Source: Arcticibacterium sp964021845
Lineage (GTDB): Bacteria > Bacteroidota > Bacteroidia > Cytophagales > Spirosomataceae
NCBI RefSeq assembly: GCF_964021845.1
Contig: NZ_CAXHZC010000002.1
Span: 602,950-666,949, forward strand
DNA: 64,000 nucleotides
Reading direction: 5' to 3'
Part shown: one piece after another, positions 51,091-59,904 of the stretch
Layout: the number at the start of each line of letters is the position of its first letter
Numbering within the stretch: the first letter of the stretch is position 1
The notes under the pieces: model-generated
Database searches by the model: none
The model's input: the letters and a program-made list of their open reading frames with translations, nothing else
What the model was told of the DNA's origin: nothing
Translations under genes and position numbers: made by a program

Positions 51091-51530
51091 ACCATCATCA
51101 TGGCTGCCCCCCCAGCTAACAGTCCAAAAACTATTATAATGCCATAAATTATCAACATAGTAAGGGTCATTACTCCTACAAATTTGAACATTTTTCTCAT
51201 GTTAAAAAGTGCTAAATGGAGCTGTTTATTATCTTCTTTTAAAATCGCTTCTTTAGTGCTTTTTGAAAATCTGAAAAGATAAAGGCATGGGAAAAAATAT
51301 ATGACCGCCATCACAACATAAATAAACGCCATACCCAAAAAATAACTAGGGCCTAGGCTTTCAAAATGCTCTCCGTTAGGTAAAAAACTCATTATGGTGC
51401 TAAGACCTAGGGCAAAAACAACCAATAAAGCACTTCCAACAAAACCAACTATAGCTAGAAATTTAGCCCATTTTGCAGATTCTAGTAAATCCTGCTTTCC
51501 GTCTTCTGAAAGGTAAAGTGTGTTTTCCAT
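51087..51530 (-). CDS. DUF5362-like membrane protein
   Basis: A 147-residue protein with four transmembrane helices: FLAIVGFVGSALLVVFALGL, FLGMAFIYVVMAVIYFFPCL, the short amphipathic HLALFNMRKMFKFVGV, and LTMLIIYGIIIVFGLLAGG. A soluble N terminus (DGKQDLLESAKWAKF) precedes them. This layout matches the DUF5362 group, small Bacteroidota membrane proteins without a known role. It is a single gene on the minus strand; its stop overlaps that of the convergent hypothetical gene by 4 bases. Confidence 0.75.
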   Translation of the reverse strand: MENTLYLSEDGKQDLLESAKWAKFLAIVGFVGSALLVVFALGLSTIMSFLPNGEHFESLGPSYFLGMAFIYVVMAVIYFFPCLYLFRFSKSTKEAILKEDNKQLHLALFNMRKMFKFVGVMTLTMLIIYGIIIVFGLLAGGAAMMMV

Positions 51531-51721
51531 TTAGTAAATGTGTTTGATTTAGAACAAGTAAGTTCGTTCTTTTCTTCTAAAGTTCAACTATTTGTATACC
51601 AAAATTGTAGCTAAAAAGCACTAGTTAGCCTCCAAAAAAACATATTCTATGGATATACGTATCAAAAATCAATCATAGGTTTCTTTTCAATTAATTTAAA
51701 AAAGGGCTATTTTTCATTTTT

Positions 51722-52531
51722 ATGCGAAAAACCCTATTCTACTTTTTATTATCAAGCACTTTCACTTTTGCACAAAATAGCCTCAGTGGCGTGGGTGGTA
51801 AAAGTTGGGGTATGGGACATGCTATGGTGGCCCTCCCACATTCGCAAACTTTCTTTTACAATCCAGCTGGGTTGGGCTTTGTTCAAAACTCCTTTGTCAA
51901 CTCCTCTTTTGATTCAAGGTTTGATATAGCTGGACTGTCTACCATGTCACTGTCGGCTGTGTTAGCAGAAAAGTGGGCTACCGTGGCCATAGGAGCCGAA
52001 CGATTTGGCGACCAACTTTATAATGAAAACAAGGCAGGAATTGCGATAGCAAAAAGTACCGAAAGGGTATCGCTCGGCGTCAAAATATCTTATCTCGGGA
52101 ATTATGCCGAAGGCTACTCTTCCAGAAATACATTGGTAACAGAATTTGGCGTAATGGCTTATCTCTCGCCCAAAGTAAGCATAGGAATGCATGCATATAA
52201 CCTTACAGGAGCCTCGCTTTACGACTTTGAAAAGATACCAACTACGCTACGACTTGGTGCGGCCTTTCAGCCAACCACCAAAATAACTATAGCGGCAGAA
52301 ACAGAATATATTCCTTCAGAAAAGCCTTTTTTCAAAGCAGGTCTAGAATATATGATATTTGAAAATTTTCATCTCAGAACTGGGATAAATTCAGGAATTA
52401 GGACCAATCATTTTGGCGTGGGCTACACTTATAAAAAATGGATATTTGATTACGCGGTAAATACGCACCCTACCTTGGGTTTATCGCATCATTTTAGTTT
52501 ACAACTAAACCTTCCAAAGAAATTAAAATGA
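51722..52531 (+). CDS. PorV/PorQ-like outer-membrane beta-barrel protein
   Basis: A 269-residue exported barrel protein. The N terminus has a signal (FYFLLSSTFTFAQ) and the typical motif GGKSWGMGHAMVALPHSQTFFYNPAGLGFV, given here by its ends; this 'PAGL' block is shared by PorV/PorQ/UPF0164 proteins. Alternating strands follow (SVSL-type, FGVGYTYKKWIFDYAVNT), ending LGLSHHFSLQLNL. Relatives in type IX secretion act as shuttle or scaffold proteins, but this one is short and no other type IX genes are adjacent, so the link is not proven. The HHH-barrel gene overlaps it by 4 bases (ATGA). Confidence 0.8.
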   Translation: MRKTLFYFLLSSTFTFAQNSLSGVGGKSWGMGHAMVALPHSQTFFYNPAGLGFVQNSFVNSSFDSRFDIAGLSTMSLSAVLAEKWATVAIGAERFGDQLYNENKAGIAIAKSTERVSLGVKISYLGNYAEGYSSRNTLVTEFGVMAYLSPKVSIGMHAYNLTGASLYDFEKIPTTLRLGAAFQPTTKITIAAETEYIPSEKPFFKAGLEYMIFENFHLRTGINSGIRTNHFGVGYTYKKWIFDYAVNTHPTLGLSHHFSLQLNLPKKLK

Positions 52532-54552
52532 AAAGATACCTCCTCTTAATTTTAATTTTACTCCAAGTAAACCTTGCCATAGGTCAAGCTCCCAGGTTGG
52601 AAGCACCTCCTGTAGAGATAGATCTTGACAATTTTATTCAGCGACTAGCCGCCACACAACAAGAAGATATAAATTACGAAGACTTGTATGAAGCATTGCT
52701 TCAATTTTACTTAAACCCCATCAATCTTAACGCTGCTAAACCAGACGAACTGCGAAGTTTATTTCTTCTTTCGGAATCTCAGATTCAAAATTTCTTTGAG
52801 CATAAAAATCGTTTTGGAAATTTATTAAGCCTTTATGAGCTACAAACAATTGAAGGTTTTGATGCCGAAACTATTCAAACGCTTAGACCTTTTATCAGGT
52901 TAAGTAACGGCGTATCTGTAAATGACGTTAAAGGGATTTTCAATAGAGCTACTGACCACTTTTTGGTTATTAGAACAGAGCAAACCTTAGAAAAAGCAGA
53001 TGGTTATAAAGAAGGGAAATATTTAGGCTCACCGCAAAAACTATACGCTCGGTACAGACTACAGCATCCTAAAGATTTTAGTTTAGGCTTTATCATGGAG
53101 AAAGACCAAGGCGAACCAAACATAGCAGACTACACAACATTCCATTTTCAACTACAGAATAAGGGCAAGCTTAAAAACGCTATTATTGGTGATTATCAAT
53201 TACAATTTGGGCAAGGCCTAGTAATGTCTGGTGGTTATGCTGCTGGTAAAGGTGGTGAACCTATTTACACCACCCGAAGAAGTGATTTAGGCATAAGACC
53301 GCACAACTCTGTTCTAGAAGGAGGCTTTTTACGTGGTGCTGCTGCTACCTACCAAACCGGTCAAATATCGCTTACTGCTTTTGGTTCTTATACCAAAAGA
53401 GATGCCAGCATAAACACTGATGTAGAAGAAAGAGAAGATGTTTTCAGCTCTATCTTATCTTCCGGCTTACACAGAACGCAATCAGAAATTGATAAAAAAG
53501 GGCTAGTAAACGAAACAAGTACGGGAATTAATGCCAAATGGCAGCATGGGGATGGACATATTGGATTCACTGTTTTAAACACAAATTATAGCAATCCTTT
53601 AGAGCGTAACTCAAGGGAATATGCAGTACATGAGTTTAAGGGCACACAAAACACCGTAATGGGTCCCAACTTTTCATATTCGTGGCAGAACTTCAATTTC
53701 TTTGGCGAAGCAGCTCGTTCTAGTAGTGGAGGTATTGGAGCTATTGGGGGTTTTGTAGCATCACTTAGCCCACAAGTAGAATGGGCATTAAACTTCAGAA
53801 ATTATGATAAAGACTTCCATAGTTTCTATTCTAATGCTTTTGGCGAGGGAAGCAGAACTATTAATGAAAAAGGGATTTACACTGGCTTTAAATACACGCC
53901 AAAAAGAGGCTATACTTTTGCAGCCTTTTACGACAAATTTAAATTCCCATGGCTAAGATACTTAGTAGATGGGCCGTCTGACGGCGACGATTACCTCCTC
54001 CGATTTACGCTTAAACCTACCAAAAAATGGATTTTTTATACCCAATATCATAGAGAACAAAAACAAAAGAATTTCCCAGGAAATGAATCTGTAAGCGATT
54101 ATCTAGTCAAAACTACTCGACAAAACCTACTTGCTCAATTTGAATTTAATATTTTCAAAAACTTCAAATCTCAAACAAGGGTACAGTACAATTCCTTTCA
54201 ATACGAAACCTTAGACCGTTCAAATGGCTACGCATTAATTCAGGACATAGAGGGGAGCATTGGTCGCTTACAGCTCAAAAGCCGTATTGCACTGTTTAGT
54301 ACCGATTCTTTTGATTCCAGAATTTACGCTTACGAAAACGACGTACTTTATACCGTTTCTTTCCCTGCATACTTTGGCAAAGGAACACGCCTTTATTTAG
54401 TTAGCCGATACAGCCTTACCCGAAAAATAGACGTTTGGGCCAGAATAGCCCGCACCTCTCTCACAGACAGAGACACCATCAGTTCTGGAAATAATGAGAT
54501 TGACGTACCGCACAGAACAGATGTAAAGCTGCAGGTTAGGTATAGGTTTTAG
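52528..54552 (+). CDS. Exported protein: ComEA-like helix-hairpin-helix domain plus C-terminal barrel
   Basis: A 674-residue protein with a signal peptide (LILILLQVNLAIGQ). Residues about 70-130 form tandem helix-hairpin-helix motifs like the competence DNA receptor ComEA (INLNAAKPDELRSLFLLSES, RFGNLLSLYELQTIEGFDAETIQTLRPFI, cited by ends). The remaining 500 residues are beta-rich and end in a typical outer-membrane strand (RTDVKLQVRYRF). An exported HHH domain on an outer-membrane barrel suggests contact with DNA or a structured partner at the surface. It is cotranscribed with the PorV-like protein (4-base overlap). Function is unproven. Confidence 0.82.
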   Translation: MKRYLLLILILLQVNLAIGQAPRLEAPPVEIDLDNFIQRLAATQQEDINYEDLYEALLQFYLNPINLNAAKPDELRSLFLLSESQIQNFFEHKNRFGNLLSLYELQTIEGFDAETIQTLRPFIRLSNGVSVNDVKGIFNRATDHFLVIRTEQTLEKADGYKEGKYLGSPQKLYARYRLQHPKDFSLGFIMEKDQGEPNIADYTTFHFQLQNKGKLKNAIIGDYQLQFGQGLVMSGGYAAGKGGEPIYTTRRSDLGIRPHNSVLEGGFLRGAAATYQTGQISLTAFGSYTKRDASINTDVEEREDVFSSILSSGLHRTQSEIDKKGLVNETSTGINAKWQHGDGHIGFTVLNTNYSNPLERNSREYAVHEFKGTQNTVMGPNFSYSWQNFNFFGEAARSSSGGIGAIGGFVASLSPQVEWALNFRNYDKDFHSFYSNAFGEGSRTINEKGIYTGFKYTPKRGYTFAAFYDKFKFPWLRYLVDGPSDGDDYLLRFTLKPTKKWIFYTQYHREQKQKNFPGNESVSDYLVKTTRQNLLAQFEFNIFKNFKSQTRVQYNSFQYETLDRSNGYALIQDIEGSIGRLQLKSRIALFSTDSFDSRIYAYENDVLYTVSFPAYFGKGTRLYLVSRYSLTRKIDVWARIARTSLTDRDTISSGNNEIDVPHRTDVKLQVRYRF

Positions 54553-54700
54553 AAACCTGTACAAGGATACCAACTGAAGTAATGAGCTATATTTTAACAC
54601 GTTAACATAAAACTTTACCACTCCCTAAAATTCTCATACTCTTCATAAGACTCTATATAAAAAAAACTACCTTAGATGTTAAGCCCTTAACCTCCTTAAC

Positions 54701-57613
54701 ATGAAAACAATAATTACCTTTCTTTGCATCATTGCAATATCTTTCCCTAAAGTATCAAATGCTCAACAAATAGAATTCGGAAAAGAGATTTCTATAAACA
54801 TTGAAGCTATTAATCAGGCGGCTACTCAGCACACCGCTTCCATTGAAACACTGTCTTCAGACTTAAAGCTTCCTTTGCCGACAGGTGAAATGGTCTCTTT
54901 TAGGCTTGATTACTCCGCCATTATGGAGTCTCAACCTACTGATATTTTGACATTTTCTGCAAAAAATGCTGATGAAAGTGCAATTCTGCGTTGTAGTTTA
55001 ACCTCTAGTGGGTTTAATGCCATAATGCGGTATCAAAATGGCTATTACATCATAGAGCCTATTGACAGCAAAGAGGGCAGGTATAAATTATACAATATAA
55101 ATGAAAGCCCGACTGGAGAATGTGGCATTTCAAACCCAAAAGAAAATGGAATTACCGATGCCAATGGTAAGATACTTAGTGCTACTAACTTTCCTGTTGG
55201 CACCCAAATGAGAACCTACCGTTTTGCAGGAGCCGCCACAGGTGAAATGACAACTGCTTATGGCAGCCAAGCAGCCGCCAGAAATAGAATAGTAGCTATC
55301 ATGAATGCCACTAACTTAATATATCAGGTGGAGGCATCTATGCAATTCAGCGTCATAACCAAAACTACAAATCTATCATTAATCTTCACCGACCCCAATA
55401 CTGACCCTTTCAGTGTGAACACCAATTTTGGAGATGCTTATGATGGCCAAAATGGTTTTAATACATTGAATGGAAACGCTTCTTTGTCTTATACTGAATA
55501 TGACATGGGACACACTTTTAATGATTATGGTCCGTATGGAGGTGCTAGAGGAACAGGAGGAGGTTCTCCCTGTGTAAATGCTAGCAAATCTGTAGGCTGG
55601 ACAGAATTTGGCATCGGCTCCTCCCTAGGAACTATTGTTGGGGTATTTGCCCACGAAGTAGGGCATCAGTTTAATGCATGGCATACATACAATGCCGTAG
55701 GAGGAAGCGTAAGTAGTCCTACTTTTTGCACGAGTGGGTGGGACAACGAAACCGCCGTAGAGCCAGGAAGTGGTAGCACGCTCATGGCTTACGGAGACAA
55801 TTGCTCCTCTCCTACAAATTATGTTTTAACCTCACCAAATAACGAATCTTACTTCCACGCAAAAAGCTTAGACCAGATTTTCACTAAAATGAGCGGAGTT
55901 AGTAATTGTTTTACCGCAGCTGCCACAGGAAACACGCCCCCTATAGTAAGTGTAGGCTCTGCAGCTACCATTCCAAAAGGAACCCCATTCTCCCTTACTG
56001 GAAGTGCCACAGATGCCAATGCTGGCGATGTATTAAGCTATGCATGGGAACAAATGGATAATGCTTCTGCTAGTGACCAAGGAGCATTAGGTAGCTCTAT
56101 AAATGGCACAGGAGGCTACCCGGCAGTAAACAGTGCCGCGTCTGCTCCTTTGTTTAGAAGTAGAATATCTAGTTCACCAACTCGGATCTTTCCAGACATT
56201 AATTTCATACTTAACAATGCTAATAACCCAGATGATAACGAAGGTGAAGATTTACCACAAGTAGCCAGAACTATGAATTTCAGACTAACTGTTAGAGATA
56301 ATAAAGCAAATGGTGGTGGTGTGGACTCTGAAGCTTTAGTTGTAATTGTTAACGCTGCTGGTCCTTTTCAACTAACTAGTCACAATACTAATTCAACTAT
56401 TGCTGCTGGTAGCAACATCAACGTAAACTGGGCAGTAAATAGCACTAATGCTCTGTCTGCCAATGTTAAAATTTCAATGTCAATAGACGGCTCTAGTTTC
56501 CCATTTGTTCTGGCCGCTTCCACACCTAATGACGGAAGTCAATCGGTTACGTTACCCGCTAATTTCCCAGCAAGTACTAAAGCCAGAATTAAAGTATCAA
56601 GTATAGGAGGTAATGGGTTTGAATGGTTTGATATCAATAATGCTAATTTAACTATCACCTCTACTTGTGCAGCGGTAGCATCCTTTATTTGTCCAACCAA
56701 TACCGTTTCAGGAAGCCCTGGAAATCCAGCTTTTAATTTATCACTTTCAAATTTTACAGGTTCCGAATTAGCCAGTAAAACATTCACTACAAATTTTGCC
56801 AGTCAAAGCCTTAGAAATTTTGTAAGAAGCAATGCTGCAGAAACTGCTTGTGAAACCCCCGGTTATTCTAGCAATTCTGTTATCCTTCCCTTTCAAGTAA
56901 CCTCAAGTGGCACCTATTCATTAAATTCGGATAACAGTGTGGGAATGACGATCTTATCTTCTTCTGCTATTAATTGTACAGGCTTTATTGGCTCCAGTAT
57001 AAAAGGTAATGATTTCTATAATGAAGTATCTTCCATTACCTTAAATACCTGTACTACTTATTATTTAGTTTTGTATAATGTATTCTCTTTAACTAATGTC
57101 TCCATTACTTTTTCTGGCGGAGGTGATATTATACAAACTAGTGCCTACCCAGGAGGTTTTTCTTATACCTATGCAGCAATAAACAATGTAACAGGAAATG
57201 TTGCTGCCGTGTCCTCAACAGCCAACTTCACGAGTTTATCTGGTGGGACTTACACTATCAAAGGTCTCTCATATGCCAATGGAACGAACACCGCCGCATT
57301 TGTTGGAGGCTCAGAAGCAGCTGCCTATAGCACAGGCTCGTGTATTTTATTTAGCAATAATTCCAAGACATTGATAATTATAGCGGGACCATGCCCTAGT
57401 ACCTTAAATTTAGTTTCTACCACAAACGATATTTCTTCAGGAACTTCAACTTATCAAACTAGTAATACCGTGAATCCTGGACTAATAACAGCTACCAACA
57501 AAATAACAGGAGGTAACACAACCTACGATGCTGGGAAAAAAGTAGAAATGAATCCAGGGTTCGAGGCAAAAAATGGAGCTGTCTTTAAAGCTCAAATTGG
57601 TGGATGTAATTAA
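54701..57613 (+). CDS. Secreted reprolysin-like zinc metalloprotease with surface-type C terminus
   Basis: A 970-residue exported protease. The signal (FLCIIAISFPKVSNAQ) is followed by a propeptide-like region, then a metzincin catalytic domain with HEVGHQFNAWH (His318, Glu319, His322, His328) and LMAYGDNCSSP containing the Met-turn. The next region has an Ig/PKD-like domain (SLTGSATDANAGDVLSYAW). The C terminus (NTTYDAGKKVEMNPGFEAKNG, then AVFKAQIGGCN) resembles the coat-hanger repeats used as surface or type IX-associated tails in Cytophagales. Extracellular protein degradation is the likely role. It is monocistronic. Confidence 0.88.
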   Translation: MKTIITFLCIIAISFPKVSNAQQIEFGKEISINIEAINQAATQHTASIETLSSDLKLPLPTGEMVSFRLDYSAIMESQPTDILTFSAKNADESAILRCSLTSSGFNAIMRYQNGYYIIEPIDSKEGRYKLYNINESPTGECGISNPKENGITDANGKILSATNFPVGTQMRTYRFAGAATGEMTTAYGSQAAARNRIVAIMNATNLIYQVEASMQFSVITKTTNLSLIFTDPNTDPFSVNTNFGDAYDGQNGFNTLNGNASLSYTEYDMGHTFNDYGPYGGARGTGGGSPCVNASKSVGWTEFGIGSSLGTIVGVFAHEVGHQFNAWHTYNAVGGSVSSPTFCTSGWDNETAVEPGSGSTLMAYGDNCSSPTNYVLTSPNNESYFHAKSLDQIFTKMSGVSNCFTAAATGNTPPIVSVGSAATIPKGTPFSLTGSATDANAGDVLSYAWEQMDNASASDQGALGSSINGTGGYPAVNSAASAPLFRSRISSSPTRIFPDINFILNNANNPDDNEGEDLPQVARTMNFRLTVRDNKANGGGVDSEALVVIVNAAGPFQLTSHNTNSTIAAGSNINVNWAVNSTNALSANVKISMSIDGSSFPFVLAASTPNDGSQSVTLPANFPASTKARIKVSSIGGNGFEWFDINNANLTITSTCAAVASFICPTNTVSGSPGNPAFNLSLSNFTGSELASKTFTTNFASQSLRNFVRSNAAETACETPGYSSNSVILPFQVTSSGTYSLNSDNSVGMTILSSSAINCTGFIGSSIKGNDFYNEVSSITLNTCTTYYLVLYNVFSLTNVSITFSGGGDIIQTSAYPGGFSYTYAAINNVTGNVAAVSSTANFTSLSGGTYTIKGLSYANGTNTAAFVGGSEAAAYSTGSCILFSNNSKTLIIIAGPCPSTLNLVSTTNDISSGTSTYQTSNTVNPGLITATNKITGGNTTYDAGKKVEMNPGFEAKNGAVFKAQIGGCN

Positions 57614-57651
57614 CTATCATAGAACCTTAAAGAATAATCTCAGGTAATCTT

Positions 57652-58077
57652 TTATTCCATTAAAGACCTAGTCTTAACTGTTTTTGCTATAACAAAAATT
57701 AAATACCCAACTGGCCCAAACATAAATACAAAAGGAAGGATTAGGCTATATATCCATCTCGCCAAGCCAGTTTCTTTGGATTTTCTAACTACATAAGCTC
57801 CCACAAATAAATCAAAAGCTAAATAATGAAACCAGCCAATAACAATGGCGGTATCAGAAGTAAATAATGCCTTTACACTAGCTAAAGAATTGAAACTATC
57901 TGCCTCAAAACTCCCTAAATCTGATATAACCATAAAAGCATATATCAATGATAAAAGCAGAATAACACCATTCAACACCAAGGTTTGTGTGTATTTCCAA
58001 TGAGGTAAAATCAGTAAGAGCAACCATCCTAAAATCACAAAAGAATTTCCGAAAGAGAAAATAGATGATGGTGTCAT
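57652..58077 (-). CDS. ABA4-like (DUF4281) membrane protein
   Basis: A 141-residue integral membrane protein with four hydrophobic helices. Landmarks are FVILGWLLLLILPHW, WFHYLAFDLFVGAYVVRKS (the conserved HxxxFDLFVG block) and LPFVFMFGPVGYLIFVI. This pattern is that of the ABA4-like family, named for a plant protein needed for neoxanthin synthesis; bacterial members may act in carotenoid metabolism, which I cannot confirm here since no carotenoid genes are in the window. It is convergent with the protease gene, 39 bases apart; I see no terminator in the gap. Confidence 0.82.
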   Translation of the reverse strand: MTPSSIFSFGNSFVILGWLLLLILPHWKYTQTLVLNGVILLLSLIYAFMVISDLGSFEADSFNSLASVKALFTSDTAIVIGWFHYLAFDLFVGAYVVRKSKETGLARWIYSLILPFVFMFGPVGYLIFVIAKTVKTRSLME

Positions 58078-58147
58078 AATTTTGAGTCTGTTATGTTTGA
58101 CAATGAAATTACCGCTACTTCACACTTATTCAAAAAGAAATCTGCGA

Positions 58148-58155
58148 TAGCTTTG
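58148..58155 (+). promoter_or_regulatory. Putative promoter -7 element for the 58217 gene
   Basis: TAGCTTTG is an exact TAnnTTTG match 61 bases before the ATG. No convincing -33 TTTG is at the right distance. Confidence 0.3.
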
Positions 58156-58216
58156 TACCCAACATACGAAGAAAACAGTATCTTAGACATTAATAAAAGC
58201 TAATTGCAAGTCGACC

Positions 58217-58681
58217 ATGAACATTAAAGACCTCCTCAAAAAGCCAGACTTAGAAGAAAAAAGCCGAGAATTAAAACAGTTTGTGCAATTTGATAAACTG
58301 ATTAGAGAATTAAAGGCTCGTACACTTCCAGAGCATACCATTAAAACCATAAACTTGGAAGTAGATGCTATCAACAGTACCCTTGAATTAGGAAAAAAGC
58401 TAGCCAAGCAGATAAAAACTTCCTTAGCTAAAATAATCAAGCTCCTAGAAAAAGATCTTAAAATAGTTACTAAAAACTATTATAGAAATTTATGGCTAGC
58501 CATTGGCGTTGGAGCATTTGGTGTTCCTTTGGGTGTAGCATTAGGGTCTATTTTAGGTAACATGGCTTTTATTGGAATTGGAATGCCTATAGGTATGGCC
58601 ATTGGCGTAGCTATTGGAACTCAGATGGATAAAAAAGCTGCCACTGAGGGCAGGCAATTAGACTTAGAAGTACAGTATTAA
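58217..58681 (+). CDS. Unknown protein with glycine-zipper-like membrane segment
   Basis: A 154-residue protein I do not recognise. The first 90 residues are charged and helical (LEEKSRELKQFVQFDKLI, ELGKKLAKQIKTSLAKIIKLL). Residues about 95-135 are hydrophobic and glycine-spaced (IGVGAFGVPLGVALGSILG, IGIGMPIGMAIGVAIGTQM), like a glycine zipper or a tightly packed helical hairpin. The C terminus is charged. Glycine-zipper segments are found in pore, toxin and envelope proteins, but nothing specific supports any of these here. The endonuclease/exonuclease/phosphatase-fold gene follows after 17 bases on the same strand. Confidence 0.68.
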   Translation: MNIKDLLKKPDLEEKSRELKQFVQFDKLIRELKARTLPEHTIKTINLEVDAINSTLELGKKLAKQIKTSLAKIIKLLEKDLKIVTKNYYRNLWLAIGVGAFGVPLGVALGSILGNMAFIGIGMPIGMAIGVAIGTQMDKKAATEGRQLDLEVQY

Positions 58682-58698
58682 AGCGAAAAAAATATTTC

Positions 58699-59763
58699 AT
58701 GACAAGCGAGGAAATCATTTTACTTCTAATTTCCCTTCCTTTTATAATCGGGACATTTCTCCCCTTAAGTGGAGGGAAACATTGGCTTATAAGAGGTTTT
58801 GATTTTATCAGAATCCAATCTGCAGTAGTGCTTACGGTAACCTTTTTGTTTAGTTTCATACTAATTACTGATGCCTCTATTTTAGTGAGGTTTGTTCAGT
58901 TCACATTACTTATAGCCCTTATTACTCAAATTAAAATCATTTCTCCTTACATCATCTTAAAAAACGAAAAGCATAAACCTAGTTCAGGAGACTCGCAGAA
59001 GCTAACAATACTTAGTGTCAACGTTTTACAAAGCAATGACTGTTACCACAAACTTATAGAGCTGGTAAAAAAGCTACAACCAGATATCCTACTAACTATT
59101 GAGAGTAATAAAGCTTGGGAAGATGCTTTAGAAGAGATTGAAAATGATTATCAATATAGCGAAAAGGTACCCAAAGAAAACACCTATGGAATGCACTTTT
59201 ACACCAATTTAAAAGCAGACAACATAAAGGTGCATTACTTTTTAACCGACGAAAGACCAACAATTGAAGCACATTTAGAAGATCGAGAAAACAATAAGTT
59301 TGTCTTTTGGGGCATTCATCCACCACCACCCAGCCCTACTGAAGAGGTAACCTCAAAGAAGAAAGATGGGGAGCTGCTTAGTATTGCCAAACTTATAAGG
59401 AAATCAAAAACTCCTAGTTTGGTTATTGGCGATTTCAATAGCGTTTGTTGGTCAAACGTTTCCACCCTTTTTGCAAAAACTTCTGATTTAAAAGACGCTC
59501 GAAAGAGAAGAGGTTTTTTTTCAACATTTCCTGTCAAACCTTTCTTCATGAGGTTTCCTATTGATTTACTTTACCATTCTGAAGAAATAAAGATTTACCA
59601 CATGAACACCCTACCGGAAATTGGCTCTGACCACCTTCCTCTTTACTCAGAGTTTAGTGTTCATCGTTCTAAAACAGAAAGTCCGAAATCAATGAAAAAG
59701 ACCGAGAAAGAAGAGGTAGAAGAAATTATTACCGAAGGCAAAGAAGCAGAGAAATCCGAGTGA
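58699..59763 (+). CDS. Membrane-anchored endonuclease/exonuclease/phosphatase-fold protein
   Basis: A 354-residue protein with two or three N-terminal membrane helices (EIILLLISLPFIIGTFLPL, FVQFTLLIALITQIKIIS) and an EEP catalytic domain. The domain shows LSVNVLQSN, PDILLTIESN (catalytic Glu), WGIHPPPPSP, LVIGDFNSVCW (the DxN pair) and GSDHLPLYSEF (the terminal Asp-His). Bacteroidota proteins of this layout are thought to be phosphodiesterases of unknown substrate. A charged, Glu/Lys-rich tail of about 35 residues follows. It is 17 bases after the glycine-rich protein gene, so the two are probably one unit. Confidence 0.87.
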   Translation: MTSEEIILLLISLPFIIGTFLPLSGGKHWLIRGFDFIRIQSAVVLTVTFLFSFILITDASILVRFVQFTLLIALITQIKIISPYIILKNEKHKPSSGDSQKLTILSVNVLQSNDCYHKLIELVKKLQPDILLTIESNKAWEDALEEIENDYQYSEKVPKENTYGMHFYTNLKADNIKVHYFLTDERPTIEAHLEDRENNKFVFWGIHPPPPSPTEEVTSKKKDGELLSIAKLIRKSKTPSLVIGDFNSVCWSNVSTLFAKTSDLKDARKRRGFFSTFPVKPFFMRFPIDLLYHSEEIKIYHMNTLPEIGSDHLPLYSEFSVHRSKTESPKSMKKTEKEEVEEIITEGKEAEKSE

Positions 59764-59793
59764 TAGGTCTCTTTCTAAGAAAAGCTGACCTAT
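59763..59793 (+). other. Weak inverted repeat after the EEP gene
   Basis: ATAGGTC and GACCTAT (7-base stem, 17-base loop) directly after the stop. No T-run follows, so a terminator role is doubtful. Confidence 0.35.
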
Positions 59794-59904
59794 GTCAATA
59801 AAAACAAGTTTTCTTTAAAGCTTTGGCTTAATCAATAAATGAATGGGTAAATTGAGCATCTAAACCTATTGATTTATTCAAAACCCTATAAGATCTTCCT
59901 TTGC

